From Ignavibacteriales bacterium UBA1304 (GTDB lineage: Bacteria > Bacteroidota > Ignavibacteria > Ignavibacteriales > Ignavibacteriaceae), in the NCBI GenBank assembly GCA_002307295.1, contig DBTY01000044.1, positions 1 to 25,151 on the forward strand: a DNA stretch of 25,151 nucleotides, in the 5' to 3' direction. The translations under genes and the position numbers were made by a program. This document shows, one piece after another, positions 14,198-22,766 of the stretch. Under the pieces are notes generated by a model, which worked only from the letters and a program-made list of their open reading frames with translations, did no database searches and was not told where the DNA came from. Position 1 is the first letter of the stretch. Every line of letters starts with the position of its first letter.

Positions 14198-16387
14198 TTA
14201 TTTAATCTTTCCTTCTCTTAACTCGTCGCTAATTCTTTTGGCTCTGTAAAGATCTTTTAAAGCTTCAAGCATACCGGCTGAATGCACAGAAACAGTTCTG
14301 TTTGCTTCAGTAGTAAAAATAAACTGACCTGGTAAGCTTTCGATGTTGCCGTCAAATGCAAGACCGACAATTTCTGCTTTTTTATTAATTACAGGGCTTC
14401 CTGAATTTCCGCCTATTATATCATTTGTAGAAACAAACACCATTGGGGTTTCAAGGTTAAAATCTACAGGAGGTTTCTGCCATTTTTCAGGTAAACTAAA
14501 AGGCAGTTTTTTGTTAAATGAATAATACCTGTCATACATGCCATAGAAGGTAGTAAAAGCAGGAGCTTCAGTTCCGTTATATTCATAGCCTTTAACAATA
14601 CCATCGGCAAGTCTTAATGTAAAAGTAGCGTCAGGCGGAATTGTAGTGCCGTAAACTTCAAATAAAGCGCGTCCTAACGATTCAAGAGCTACAGTCTCTT
14701 TCGTTCTTAGTTCGGTATTAGCTTTTCTTAACTCAAGAGCTCTGTCTTTAGAATTTAACACTATAAGTATAGCAGGATCATTAGAGTTCAAAATAGCGTC
14801 TGCGCCTTTTGAAGCAAATTCAATAATAGCAGCTTTGCTTCTTAAAGGAGAATTATTTATAAAGTCGCTATATACTGACGCTGCGTCTTTTCCGTTTAAT
14901 ACTTTTTTAACAAAACTATTATCCTTTCCAAGGAATTTAACAATCATATTTAAATGAGACTGGAAAAGTTTATTGTTTAGTTTTACGTCAAAATCAGCCG
15001 GATAGATGTCATTAATTGTTTCTTTAAGCTTTTCACCTTTATATTCGTCTTTACGTTCGCTTTCAGGAAGTTTTAGTTCATTAGCCAGTTTTATTAAGTC
15101 CTGAGCTAAAGCGAAATACTTTGGAATGAAGACAGGATTAACCGTAGTATTTATCATAGCAAATTCGATAGCCGTTTTTCTTGCTTCATTTCTGCTTGTT
15201 TTAACAACATCCCATAAACCGCCGTAAATTTCGTTTAATTTAGGACTGTTTTGAACTGCTTGTTTAAATTTATTTTCAAAGACTATTTTCTTTTGCATTA
15301 AAACCGGATCAAGCAATCCTTTTTGAATTCCCTGATAAGCCTTCAATGAATTAGAAAAGCTAAATAACTTATCCTGCATGCTTGCTGCGCGGCTTGGTTC
15401 TTCAGCAATTAATTCGCCATATATTCTAACCAATTCATTTATTCTATATAAAGTAACAGGGTTCGAGATGTCTCTCTGATATTCAAGTTGAGCTACAGTC
15501 TGTAATCTGTTAGTAGTTCCTGGGTTTCCAACAACAAAAACAGGTTCGTTTTCTTCAGCGCCTTTAGCGCTCCATTTGAAAAAGTGCTCAGTTTTCAAAG
15601 GTTTTGCGCTATCGTCATAGACTCTAAAGAAAGAGCAGTCTAAATCATAACGTGGATATGTAAAGTTATCAGGATCGCCGCCAAAGAAGCCTAATTGAGT
15701 TTCCGGAGCAAAAACCAATCTTACGTCGTTATAACGTTTGTAGCAATATAAAGAAAACTTGCCGCCGTTATAAAGTTTTACGACGCTGCACTCAAGACCT
15801 GTTTCGGCTTTATATTTTTCTGAAATTGTATTAATAGCTTTTTCTTTATTAGTGTTTTTCTCAGTTTCAGTTTTACCTTCATCAATAGCTTTCTGAACCT
15901 GAGCGGTTACGTCAATAATTTTAACTAACTGATCTACAAATAAGCCTTTGACTTTTCTTTCGTCAGAAAGTTTTTCTGCATAAAAACCGTTTGTATGGAA
16001 GTCTTCTCCATCTTTAGAGACTTCAGTAACGCTTTCTCTTGCGCAATGATGATTTGTCATTACCAAACCGTCTTCTGAAACGAATGAAGCTGAGCAATAA
16101 GTAGCAAATCTTAAAGCAGACATTCTTACGTTATCAAGCCATTCGTCAGTCGCGTCAAATTTATACTCGTCTTTAAAATATTTTTTAGGAGGGAAATCAA
16201 ACGTCCACATTTTGCCTGTGTCAAATTGTCCCGCCTGAACTGTATCAAGATCGAGATTGCTAAAAGCGGAACTGGTTTTTGAGATGTCTGACTGCCCTAT
16301 TTGCGAAGACGAGGAACATCCAAATAATACCAATACGGTAAAAAGGACGCCCGCGTTTACAAATAGTTTTGTAAATAGGTTTTTCAT
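14198..16387 (-). CDS. S46 family dipeptidyl-peptidase, DPP7-like, lipoprotein
   Basis: Serine peptidase of the S46 family, which removes dipeptides from the N-termini of oligopeptides in the periplasm or at the cell surface of peptide-using bacteria. 729 residues, near the family norm (~700-720). The N-terminus (KLFVNAGVLFTVLVLFGCSS) fits a lipoprotein signal with Cys24 as the lipidated residue. The chymotrypsin-fold triad is visible: TNHHC (His113/114), GGDPDNFTYPR (Asp238 or 240) and GGNSGSPV (Ser662). The residue 18 positions after the Ser is Gly680 (FDGN), as in DPP7-type enzymes that accept hydrophobic P1 residues; DPP11-type (Asp/Glu-specific) enzymes have Arg there. AAAGGA lies ~8 bp before ATG 16387. 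A promoter upstream and a terminator downstream make it a single-gene unit. Confidence 0.95.
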   Translation of the reverse strand: MKNLFTKLFVNAGVLFTVLVLFGCSSSSQIGQSDISKTSSAFSNLDLDTVQAGQFDTGKMWTFDFPPKKYFKDEYKFDATDEWLDNVRMSALRFATYCSASFVSEDGLVMTNHHCARESVTEVSKDGEDFHTNGFYAEKLSDERKVKGLFVDQLVKIIDVTAQVQKAIDEGKTETEKNTNKEKAINTISEKYKAETGLECSVVKLYNGGKFSLYCYKRYNDVRLVFAPETQLGFFGGDPDNFTYPRYDLDCSFFRVYDDSAKPLKTEHFFKWSAKGAEENEPVFVVGNPGTTNRLQTVAQLEYQRDISNPVTLYRINELVRIYGELIAEEPSRAASMQDKLFSFSNSLKAYQGIQKGLLDPVLMQKKIVFENKFKQAVQNSPKLNEIYGGLWDVVKTSRNEARKTAIEFAMINTTVNPVFIPKYFALAQDLIKLANELKLPESERKDEYKGEKLKETINDIYPADFDVKLNNKLFQSHLNMIVKFLGKDNSFVKKVLNGKDAASVYSDFINNSPLRSKAAIIEFASKGADAILNSNDPAILIVLNSKDRALELRKANTELRTKETVALESLGRALFEVYGTTIPPDATFTLRLADGIVKGYEYNGTEAPAFTTFYGMYDRYYSFNKKLPFSLPEKWQKPPVDFNLETPMVFVSTNDIIGGNSGSPVINKKAEIVGLAFDGNIESLPGQFIFTTEANRTVSVHSAGMLEALKDLYRAKRISDELREGKIK

Positions 16388-16420
16388 TAATTTTCCTTTG
16401 TAAAAATTTAGCTAAGGCAA

Positions 16421-16449
16421 AATTTACATTAATTTTAGTTTTTTTTCAA
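16421..16449 (-). promoter_or_regulatory. Sigma70-type promoter for the S46 peptidase gene
   Basis: On the minus strand, TTGAAA (16449-16444), 17-bp A/T spacer (16443-16427), TAAATT (16426-16421). Four or more matches in each box at ideal spacing; it predicts a ~27-nt leader before ATG 16387. The surroundings are A/T-rich, so a chance match is possible. Confidence 0.45.
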
Positions 16450-16591
16450 CCGTTAAATTACGAAAGGTCATATATGCTTACGGAAAGTCAATACTGGCAG
16501 AAGCTAAATCAAACAAATTACAAACACAGATAATCCTTATTAACTTCATTGAGAGAGAGCTAAATGCGATTTATAAATCTATGTAATACGG

Positions 16592-16621
16592 AAACAGCAG
16601 CCCGTTAAGAGCTGCTGTTTT
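16592..16621. terminator. Hairpin downstream of the zinc-ribbon gene
   Basis: AAACAGCAGC (16592-16601) and GCTGCTGTTT (16611-16620) form a perfect 10-bp stem with a 9-base loop, 6 bp beyond the stop at 16627. Only three or four T's follow on either strand, so as a terminator it is modest. Confidence 0.6.
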
Positions 16622-16626
16622 CAAAA

Positions 16627-16935
16627 TCATATATATGATTCAGGTTGATAGAGCGGTTCAATCTCCCACTCATCTTCAACTGTGCCTATACAATGAGAAC
16701 ATTTATCTATATTAAAAACAATCTTTTCCTCATAAGGCGCAGCTCTTACAAAATTTAGAACTGTTTTACAGCTTGAACACTGTACCACATGCGAAGTTAA
16801 GGTTTTTTGACTACATTCAGGACAGAGGAAACCTAAATCTCCGGGCGTTTCGGCCGGGTCTATCAAAAAGATCTTCTTACAACGGGAGTTATTGCATTGT
16901 GCAAAGTGCCATTGAATAGTATGTTTAGTTTCGAT
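16627..16935 (-). CDS. Small multi-zinc-ribbon protein, apparent AUC start codon
   Basis: The frame contains four cysteine pairs: C14-x4-C19 (CNNSRC), C38-PE-C41, C53-SS-C56 and C79-SH-C82, the arrangement of one or two zinc ribbons, followed by an acidic tail (VEDEWEIEPLYQPESYI). No family is recognised; a nucleic-acid- or protein-binding role is the usual expectation for such folds. The first conventional start is TTG 16866, which would delete the first cysteine pair. The frame stays open upstream, through HTIQWHFAQCNNSRCKKIFL, to a TAA 15 bp before ATC 16935-16933. AAGGAG lies exactly 7 nt before that ATC, ideal for initiation. So the natural start is either AUC itself, as in rare autoregulated genes such as infC (AUU), or an ATG altered by one base. 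From ATC it is 102 residues. Confidence 0.65.
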   Translation of the reverse strand: METKHTIQWHFAQCNNSRCKKIFLIDPAETPGDLGFLCPECSQKTLTSHVVQCSSCKTVLNFVRAAPYEEKIVFNIDKCSHCIGTVEDEWEIEPLYQPESYI

Positions 16936-17103
16936 ATAAGTTCTCCTTTATTTATCTTGGGCAAACTTAATAAGTGTTGACTAATAAGTCCATTGAAAAA
17001 TTAGTCCCTGATTATTTTTTAGTTAACTTCACATTTATTATAATTATATTTATAATAATAAAAAAGAGATTATTCTAAAAAAAGTAATTAGGAGAAAAAA
17101 TAA

Positions 17104-18450
17104 ATGGACACGATTCCCTGCTTCAAAGCTTACGATTTACGCGGCAAAGTTCCAGGCGAGTTAAACGTTGATTTGGCTTATAAAATTGGTAAAGCTTATA
17201 AAAAATTATTAGATTGCAAATCTATTGTAATTGGTCACGACGTCAGATCTTCTTCGGATTCAATTTCGGAAGCCCTGGCTAAAGGTCTTACTGACTGCGG
17301 CGTTAACGTAATAGACATAGGCCTGTGCGGCACGGAAATGATTTATTTTGCTACTCCTTTTTTTGACGCCGACGGCGGAATAATGATTACTGCAAGCCAC
17401 AATCCCCCGGAATATAACGGGATGAAATTTGTCAGAAGAGATTCTGTGCCTGTAAGCAGCGACTCCGGTTTGAAAGATATTGAACGCTCTATTCTTGACG
17501 ATAAACTTGCTCCTCTTGCCGATATAAAAGGAACTGTTACAAAGAAGGACGTTTACGCCGATTTTATTAAACACCTCCAGACCTTCTTCAAAAAAGAAAA
17601 TATAAAACCGCTTAAAGTTATTGTTAACGGCGGCAACGGCTGCGCTGGAATTGTTTTAGATAAAATTGAAAGTCTGCTGCCAATTAAAATGATAAAAGTT
17701 TTTAACGACCCGGATCCTAATTTTCCTAACGGCGTTCCAAATCCTCTTTTAATTGAGAACAGAAAATGGACCATCGACGCTCTGCTTGAAAACAAAGCTG
17801 ATTTAGGAGTAGCCTGGGACGGCGATTATGACAGGTGTTTCTTTTTTGACGAAGAAGCTAATTTTATTGAAGGCTATTATATTGTGGCTCTTCTTGCTAA
17901 ATCAATTCTTAAAAGCTTCCCCGGCGAAAAGATAATACACGATCCGCGCCTTACATGGAATACAATTTATGAAGTTGAAAAAAGCGGCGGCATAGCGGTT
18001 CAGTCCAAAAGCGGCCACACGTTTATTAAAGAAAAAATGCGCAGCGAAAATGCAGTCTACGGCGGCGAAATGTCAGCTCATCATTATTTCCGCGAGAATC
18101 ATTATTCAGATAGCGGCATGATTCCATTCTTTCTTGTATTGCAATTGATATCAGAAAGCGGCAAACCACTTTCGCAGTTAGTAAAAGAAATGATAAGCCA
18201 TTTTCCATGTTCTGGAGAAATTAATACCGTCATTCCTGAACCGGCCAAAAAGATTAAAGAAATTGAAGAAACTTATTCTGCCGGAAAGAAAGATTATACA
18301 GACGGCCTAAGCGTAGAGTTTGACACATGGCGTTTTAATATTAGAATGTCTAACACAGAACCAATACTTCGGTTAAACGTAGAAAGCAGAGGCAATATAA
18401 AACTTATGGAAGAAAAAACTGAAGAGCTATTAAAAATCATACGCGGCTAA
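17104..18450 (+). CDS. manB: Phosphomannomutase/phosphoglucomutase
   Basis: Interconverts mannose (or glucose) 6-phosphate and 1-phosphate, supplying the precursor of GDP-mannose for surface glycans. 448 residues, normal for the alpha-D-phosphohexomutase family, with all four domains present: phosphoserine loop TASHNPPEYNG (Ser98), metal site DGDYDR (239-244), sugar-specificity loop GGEMSAHHYF (320-329) and phosphate-binding loop RMSNTEPILRLN (Ser416-Thr418). The GEMSAHHYF loop and overall length are closest to the bacterial CpsG/ManB type; whether mannose or glucose is preferred cannot be told from sequence. AGGAG lies ~10 bp before ATG 17104. It is the first of three same-strand genes; the MBL-fold gene follows after 31 bp. 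Confidence 0.95.
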   Translation: MDTIPCFKAYDLRGKVPGELNVDLAYKIGKAYKKLLDCKSIVIGHDVRSSSDSISEALAKGLTDCGVNVIDIGLCGTEMIYFATPFFDADGGIMITASHNPPEYNGMKFVRRDSVPVSSDSGLKDIERSILDDKLAPLADIKGTVTKKDVYADFIKHLQTFFKKENIKPLKVIVNGGNGCAGIVLDKIESLLPIKMIKVFNDPDPNFPNGVPNPLLIENRKWTIDALLENKADLGVAWDGDYDRCFFFDEEANFIEGYYIVALLAKSILKSFPGEKIIHDPRLTWNTIYEVEKSGGIAVQSKSGHTFIKEKMRSENAVYGGEMSAHHYFRENHYSDSGMIPFFLVLQLISESGKPLSQLVKEMISHFPCSGEINTVIPEPAKKIKEIEETYSAGKKDYTDGLSVEFDTWRFNIRMSNTEPILRLNVESRGNIKLMEEKTEELLKIIRG

Positions 18451-18481
18451 TATTCATTCATAAAGACGACGACAACCCGAT

Positions 18482-19441
18482 ATGAGAATAAAATTCTGGG
18501 GCACGCGGGGTTCATACCCCGCCCCTATATCTTCTGAAGATATAAGAAAAAAAATTATCCGCGCGCTTTCTCTTGCGAACGGAATTAATTTTTCAGACAA
18601 TATTTCTATTGAAAAATTTGTCGACGAAAAGCTCCCTTTTTCCGTAACTAAATTCTACGGCACAAACACTTCATGCGTGCAAATTTACGAATCGGAATCA
18701 GATATTATTATTTGCGACGCCGGTTCAGGCATACGGGCTTTGGGTCAGGAAATTGTTAATAAATACAAGCCCGGCGCTATCCCTGCAATTCACATATTTC
18801 TTTCGCATCTGCATTGGGATCACATAAGCGGTTTCCCGTTTTTTTTACCCGCTTATATACCCGGAACAAAAATAAATATTTACGGTTTTCATCCATTTAT
18901 TAAAGAATATTTGGTTAAACAACAGGATCCGGCTTTCTTCCCTGTTCCATTTGACGGACTGAGCGCCGATATTAGCTTTCATACTCTTGAGATTAATTCC
19001 GCTTTTGAAACAGCCGGCATTGTAATAAAAGGAATACTGCAAAATCATCCGGGCGCTTCGTACGGTTATAGTTTTGAAAAAGATGGAAAGAAGATTGTTT
19101 ATTCCACCGACGCAGAACATAATGAAAACATGAATAATGACGACTCCCCTTTTGTTGAATTTATCCGCAACGCTGACGCGTTAATATTTGACGCTCAGTT
19201 CGTTTTTCTAGATGAGATAACAGATAAAAAAGACTGGGGGCACTCAAGTTCTGTAACCGGAGTCGAACTAGCTCTGCGCGCCGGAGTAAAAAATCTTTTT
19301 CTTTTTCATACGGAGCCGACTGACGACGATAAAACTCTGGATGAGATTTTGCAAAAAACAATTTTATATTCAAGTCATCATTTAACTTCAGATAATTTGA
19401 ATATACTTATCGCTTATGACGGATTAGTTTTTGAAGTATAA
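18482..19441 (+). CDS. MBL-fold metallo-hydrolase
   Basis: Metallo-beta-lactamase-superfamily hydrolase, 319 residues. The fold's signature HLHWDH (109-114, in FLSHLHWDHISGFPFFLP) binds two metal ions. Further metal ligands are in QNHPGASYGY (His in an NHPG turn), YSTDAEH and the late LFHTEP; GHSSSVTGVELALRAGVK before the last His is typical of the PhnP/RNase Z-like branch. The N-terminus MRIKFWGTRGSYPAP and GTNTSCVQI are classic for the family, separated here by a ~40-residue helical insert (residues 18-58) found only in some members. Substrate unknown; phosphodiester hydrolysis is the common activity of this branch. Start ATG 18482 is 31 bp after manB, with only a weak ribosome site, suggesting an operon. 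Confidence 0.9.
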   Translation: MRIKFWGTRGSYPAPISSEDIRKKIIRALSLANGINFSDNISIEKFVDEKLPFSVTKFYGTNTSCVQIYESESDIIICDAGSGIRALGQEIVNKYKPGAIPAIHIFLSHLHWDHISGFPFFLPAYIPGTKINIYGFHPFIKEYLVKQQDPAFFPVPFDGLSADISFHTLEINSAFETAGIVIKGILQNHPGASYGYSFEKDGKKIVYSTDAEHNENMNNDDSPFVEFIRNADALIFDAQFVFLDEITDKKDWGHSSSVTGVELALRAGVKNLFLFHTEPTDDDKTLDEILQKTILYSSHHLTSDNLNILIAYDGLVFEV

Positions 19442-19486
19442 ATTTGTTATTTAATAATAATAATTCTTAAATAAGGAGCGATTAAT

Positions 19487-19993
19487 TTGAACCAGACAGA
19501 TAAAACGTTCACAATAAGAAAGGCCAACCCCGATGATATTCCTTTGGTTCTTTCGCTTATAAAAGAAATAGCCGACTATGAAAATTTATCTCACGAAGTC
19601 GTTGCGACAGAAGAAAATCTTCATGATTCATTGTTTGGCGAAAATTCAAATACTGAAGTTATAATTGCCTACTATAACGAACTTCCGGCCGGATACGCAG
19701 TTTTTTTTCACAACTTTTCTTCGTTCATAGGAAAAAGCGGATTATACTTAGAAGACATTTATGTAAAACCTGAACTGCGCGGAGAAGGAGTAGGTAAGAA
19801 AATATTTATGCATCTTGCTCAATTAGCCGTTGACAGAAACTGCGGAAGAATGGAATGGTCTGTGTTAAACTGGAATGTGCCTGCAATTAATTTCTACCAA
19901 AAACTTGGAGCCGTGCCGCTTGAAGAATGGACGGTGTACAGACTTACCGAAAGTAAATTAAATATGCTTGTAGAACGGGAAATTAGTTCTTAA
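19487..19993 (+). CDS. GNAT family N-acetyltransferase, SSAT-like
   Basis: 168 residues, starting at TTG 19487 behind AAGGAG at 8-9 bp; no ATG fits. The acetyl-CoA-binding motif A is seen as DIYVKPELRGEGVGKKIFMH (R/Q-x-x-G-x-G/A), preceded by GLYLE and followed by CGRMEWSVLNWNVPAINFYQ and LGAVPLEEWTVYRL. The LEDIYV...RMEWSVL.WN.PAI.FY..LGA pattern is that of the diamine/spermidine N-acetyltransferase (SSAT1/2-like) branch, so a polyamine or small amine substrate is likely; amino-acid substrates are known for some members. It follows the MBL gene by 45 bp and ends 35 bp from the convergent purD. Confidence 0.9.
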   Translation: MNQTDKTFTIRKANPDDIPLVLSLIKEIADYENLSHEVVATEENLHDSLFGENSNTEVIIAYYNELPAGYAVFFHNFSSFIGKSGLYLEDIYVKPELRGEGVGKKIFMHLAQLAVDRNCGRMEWSVLNWNVPAINFYQKLGAVPLEEWTVYRLTESKLNMLVEREISS

Positions 19994-20028
19994 CAGATTT
20001 ATAATTATTTCAGAACTACGCTTTTACT

Positions 20029-21312
20029 TTAAACTTTATCAAACGCTTTATCAGAGATATCATGGCGGAAATAGATATCGTCAAAACAGATTTTATTAAC
20101 GGCCGTATAAGCCTTTTCTTTTGCTTTTTTTAAGTCGTTTTCTTTTAATACCGAAGTAACGCCTAAAACTCTTCCCCCGTTTGTAACAATTTTACCGTCT
20201 GTTTTTTTTACGCCAGCATGAAAGACAATAATATCGTCGTCATTTATCTGGTCTATCCCTTTTATTTCGTAACCTTTTTTAAACTCATCAGGGTAACCGC
20301 CCGAAGCCGCGACTACGCAGACAGACGAGCCGCCTGAAAAAGAAACGCTGCTTTTGTCTAAGTTCATTTCTGCCGCCGAATATAATAGCTTAGCAAAATC
20401 GCCTTCCACTAATGGAAGAACAACCTGAGTTTCTGGATCGCCAAAGCGGCAATTAAATTCAACTACCTTAGGACCTTCTGCGGTAACCATTATACCTGCA
20501 TAAAGACATCCAATAAAACGCCTTCCTTCGGCAAGTAAAGCGTTTAGAGTAGGCTGAATTATTTTAGTATCAATAACATTTTGAAGCTGAGGCGTAATTA
20601 ATGGAGCAGGAGCATAAGCTCCCATTCCGCCTGTATTTTTACCAGTATCGCCATCCCCGACTCTTTTATGATCCTGAGCAGCCGGAAGGCATACAAAATT
20701 TACACCGTCAGTAACAGCAAAAACAGAGGCTTCGAGCCCATGCATAAATTCTTCTATAACAATTTTATCTCCGGCAGAGCCGAATATTTTTTCTGTGAAA
20801 ATTTTTTCAACCGCATCTTTAGCTTCATCGTGGTTATTGCAGATGATAACCCCTTTCCCTGCTGCTAAACCGTCGGCTTTAATTACCAAAGGATAATCTG
20901 AAACTGTAAGATATGATAATACTTCGTCTTTCTGACCGCTGCCAAATTCTTCGTATTTTGCCGTTGGGATGGAATACTTTTTCATTAAAGCTTTAGAAAA
21001 AGATTTACTCACCTCAATATCTGCGGCGGCTTTATCCGGTCCGAACACTTTAATTCCTTTACTGCGCAAATAATCGGCAATTCCAACTGCAAGAGGCTGT
21101 TCAGGGCCTACGACCACAAGATCAATCAGATTTTCTTTGCAAAACTCAGTTAGGGCTTCAAAATCGTTAACGGGAATATCAATTAAATTCCCAAGGCTTT
21201 CCATTCCCGGATTTCCAGGAATTATAAAAAGATTTGAAAGGCTTTTGCTTTTTTTAATTCTGTAAGCAAGAGCGTGTTCTCTTCCGCCCGAACCAATAAG
21301 ACAGACGTTCAT
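20029..21312 (-). CDS. purD: Phosphoribosylamine-glycine ligase (GAR synthetase)
   Basis: Second step of purine synthesis: ATP-dependent joining of glycine to phosphoribosylamine. 427 residues, as expected. The N-terminal domain starts MNVCLIGSGGREHALAYRI. The ATP-grasp part has VIKADGLAAGKGVII, IVIEEFMHGLEASVF and the catalytic NTGGMGAYAPAPLIT and VVEFNCRFGDPETQVVLPL, with metal-binding Glu and Asn in the latter. The C-terminal domain (VCVVAASGGYPDEFKKGYEI and TNGGRVLGV) is complete. Its ATG is one base beyond the stop of the upstream glycosyltransferase, so the two are almost certainly co-translated despite unrelated functions. guaB, another purine gene, is further upstream on the same strand. 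Confidence 0.97.
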   Translation of the reverse strand: MNVCLIGSGGREHALAYRIKKSKSLSNLFIIPGNPGMESLGNLIDIPVNDFEALTEFCKENLIDLVVVGPEQPLAVGIADYLRSKGIKVFGPDKAAADIEVSKSFSKALMKKYSIPTAKYEEFGSGQKDEVLSYLTVSDYPLVIKADGLAAGKGVIICNNHDEAKDAVEKIFTEKIFGSAGDKIVIEEFMHGLEASVFAVTDGVNFVCLPAAQDHKRVGDGDTGKNTGGMGAYAPAPLITPQLQNVIDTKIIQPTLNALLAEGRRFIGCLYAGIMVTAEGPKVVEFNCRFGDPETQVVLPLVEGDFAKLLYSAAEMNLDKSSVSFSGGSSVCVVAASGGYPDEFKKGYEIKGIDQINDDDIIVFHAGVKKTDGKIVTNGGRVLGVTSVLKENDLKKAKEKAYTAVNKICFDDIYFRHDISDKAFDKV

Positions 21313-21313
21313 A

Positions 21314-22594
21314 TTATTTTTCCCGTATCAAAAATTGAAATTGCTTTACTAACTGTTCTGTCAGGAAGTCGCGGCGGTGTTTTTCCACAAATTCCACGTT
21401 TGGTTTTGGAAGCGAATTATTTCTGTATAATTCATATGATTGCACAATAGCATTTTTTATTTGTTGAATATTATCCGGTTCTGTAACAATAGCCGCGCCG
21501 TATTCCTGTGCAGAAAGCTTTAACGCGCCCTCTGGCACGCAGGCTATTATCGGTTTCTGAGTTCCGATATATTCATACAATTTGCCGCTTGAAATTGTAT
21601 CGTCGTTACGCCCATGCCCAACCATAAACCACAATACGTCCGCCATCATTATTTTGGATAACGATTCTTCATGTTTCAAATAGCCGTAAGCTTTAACAAA
21701 CTCCTGAAGCTTCAGCTTTTTTATCATTTTAACATTTTCAGTTCTCAAGTAACCGATAAAATGTAATTCAATATTAGCGGTTATTTCTGGTTTTTCTAAC
21801 GAAAGCTCTTTAAAAGCCTGAAGGAAAAATTTAGGAGTGATATACTCGTAAAAAGAGCCAGAATAAGCCAAATACATCTTATTGCTTTTCTTAACTTCTA
21901 CTTTAAGATTTGCAAAGTCGTCAGGATCGTATCCATGAGGGATAATAACAATATCTTCAAACGAAAGGAACGGATAAAAACTGATTAGTTTTTCCTTCAT
22001 CTTTCTGTTAGTGGCTATTACCTTGTCAGCTTTTTTAAGAGCTCTGTATTCCATTTTTTTATGCAAATACTTATGTATAGGCGTAGGATAAAAAGCAAAC
22101 TGGAAGCCATACCACAAATCCCTGTAATCAATAACCAAAGGGATATCAAATTCTTTTTTTAGTTCTACCGCCATATTTACGGTAGAAAAAGGAGGGGCGC
22201 TAACAAAAATAAGATCAAACTCTTCGTTTTTAAGAAGTTCGCGCGCAGTAACGATGGCCTTTTTAGTCCAACCGATTTTATTATCGGGAATAAAAATAGC
22301 GGCGCTAATACGGCTTAATATTTTTCTTATAAATTCGCGTGGAATTTTAACTGTTCCCTTACTTGCCAACACAGAATTAATATCTGCGCCGGCTACTCTA
22401 ACTACGTTTATATTATTATCTTCAACTTCCTTGAGCAGCGATAAATCGTGAGCATAATACGCCGTAGCCTGAGTGGTCAACACTGTAGGCTCCCAATTCA
22501 AACGCTTCATGTATTTAACAAACTTGAGAGTCCTCTGAACTCCGCTCAAACCCATTGGAGGGAAATAATATGAGATAACAAGAACTTTAAACAT
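21314..22594 (-). CDS. GT4-type glycosyltransferase
   Basis: GT-B-fold glycosyltransferase, 426 residues from ATG 22594. The N-terminal domain opens MFKVLVISYYFPPMGLSGVQ RTLKFVKYM, the usual acceptor-side start with a Gly-rich loop. The C-terminal Glycos_transf_1-type domain has VIIPHGYDPDDF, YSGSFYEY and SSGKLYEYIGTQKPIIACVP, the E-rich donor-binding loop. It probably adds a sugar to a cell-envelope glycan; donor and acceptor are unknown. An upstream in-frame TTG at 22633 would add 13 residues, but it sits inside the terminator-like hairpin 22622-22680 and the MFKVLVISYYFPP start is the family norm, so I chose the ATG. The next gene, purD, starts one base after the stop. Confidence 0.9.
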   Translation of the reverse strand: MFKVLVISYYFPPMGLSGVQRTLKFVKYMKRLNWEPTVLTTQATAYYAHDLSLLKEVEDNNINVVRVAGADINSVLASKGTVKIPREFIRKILSRISAAIFIPDNKIGWTKKAIVTARELLKNEEFDLIFVSAPPFSTVNMAVELKKEFDIPLVIDYRDLWYGFQFAFYPTPIHKYLHKKMEYRALKKADKVIATNRKMKEKLISFYPFLSFEDIVIIPHGYDPDDFANLKVEVKKSNKMYLAYSGSFYEYITPKFFLQAFKELSLEKPEITANIELHFIGYLRTENVKMIKKLKLQEFVKAYGYLKHEESLSKIMMADVLWFMVGHGRNDDTISSGKLYEYIGTQKPIIACVPEGALKLSAQEYGAAIVTEPDNIQQIKNAIVQSYELYRNNSLPKPNVEFVEKHRRDFLTEQLVKQFQFLIREK

Positions 22595-22621
22595 TTTTAA
22601 AAATTTTAATGAGAAAAAATA

Positions 22622-22680
22622 TTTTTCACGCAATTAAACGTCATGAATATGAACAGAAATGTTTAATTTTGCGTGAAAAA
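22622..22680 (-). terminator. Long hairpin between guaB and the glycosyltransferase gene
   Basis: Arms TTTTTCACGCAATTAAAC (22622-22639) and GTTTAATTTTGCGTGAAAAA (22661-22680) pair throughout apart from a 2-base bulge, with a 21-base loop. Read on the minus strand, the stem is followed by ATATTTTTTC, so it can end guaB transcripts; some read-through may feed the glycosyltransferase-purD pair. Confidence 0.65.
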
Positions 22681-22707
22681 AGAAATAAAATATAGCTTTT
22701 AAAGCTA

Positions 22708-22742
22708 ATCAAAAAAAATATAAAATTTTATTTTTTTTTGAT
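22708..22742 (-). terminator. A/U hairpin just after guaB
   Basis: ATCAAAAAAAATATAAAA and its near-perfect complement TTTTATTTTTTTTTGAT form a symmetrical A/U stem, 25 bp after the guaB stop. A second short stem, CTTAATCA/TGATTAAG (22750-22771), overlaps the stop codon itself, and the perfect TAGCTTT/AAAGCTA (22693-22707) follows. A stack of weak terminators is likely here. Confidence 0.4.
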
Positions 22743-22766
22743 AAAACTACTTAATCAGCTTTATGA

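Noticed and set aside
16474..16533. 19-codon frame MLTESQYWQKLNQTNYKHR with GAAAGG upstream
   Set aside because: Well placed ribosome site but too short to judge, no known match, and divergent from the S46 promoter; kept out of the gene list.
22595..22633. TTG start at 22633 adding 13 residues to the glycosyltransferase
   Set aside because: It lies in a terminator hairpin and the added residues (REKYFFSLKFLK) are absent from the family's usual start.
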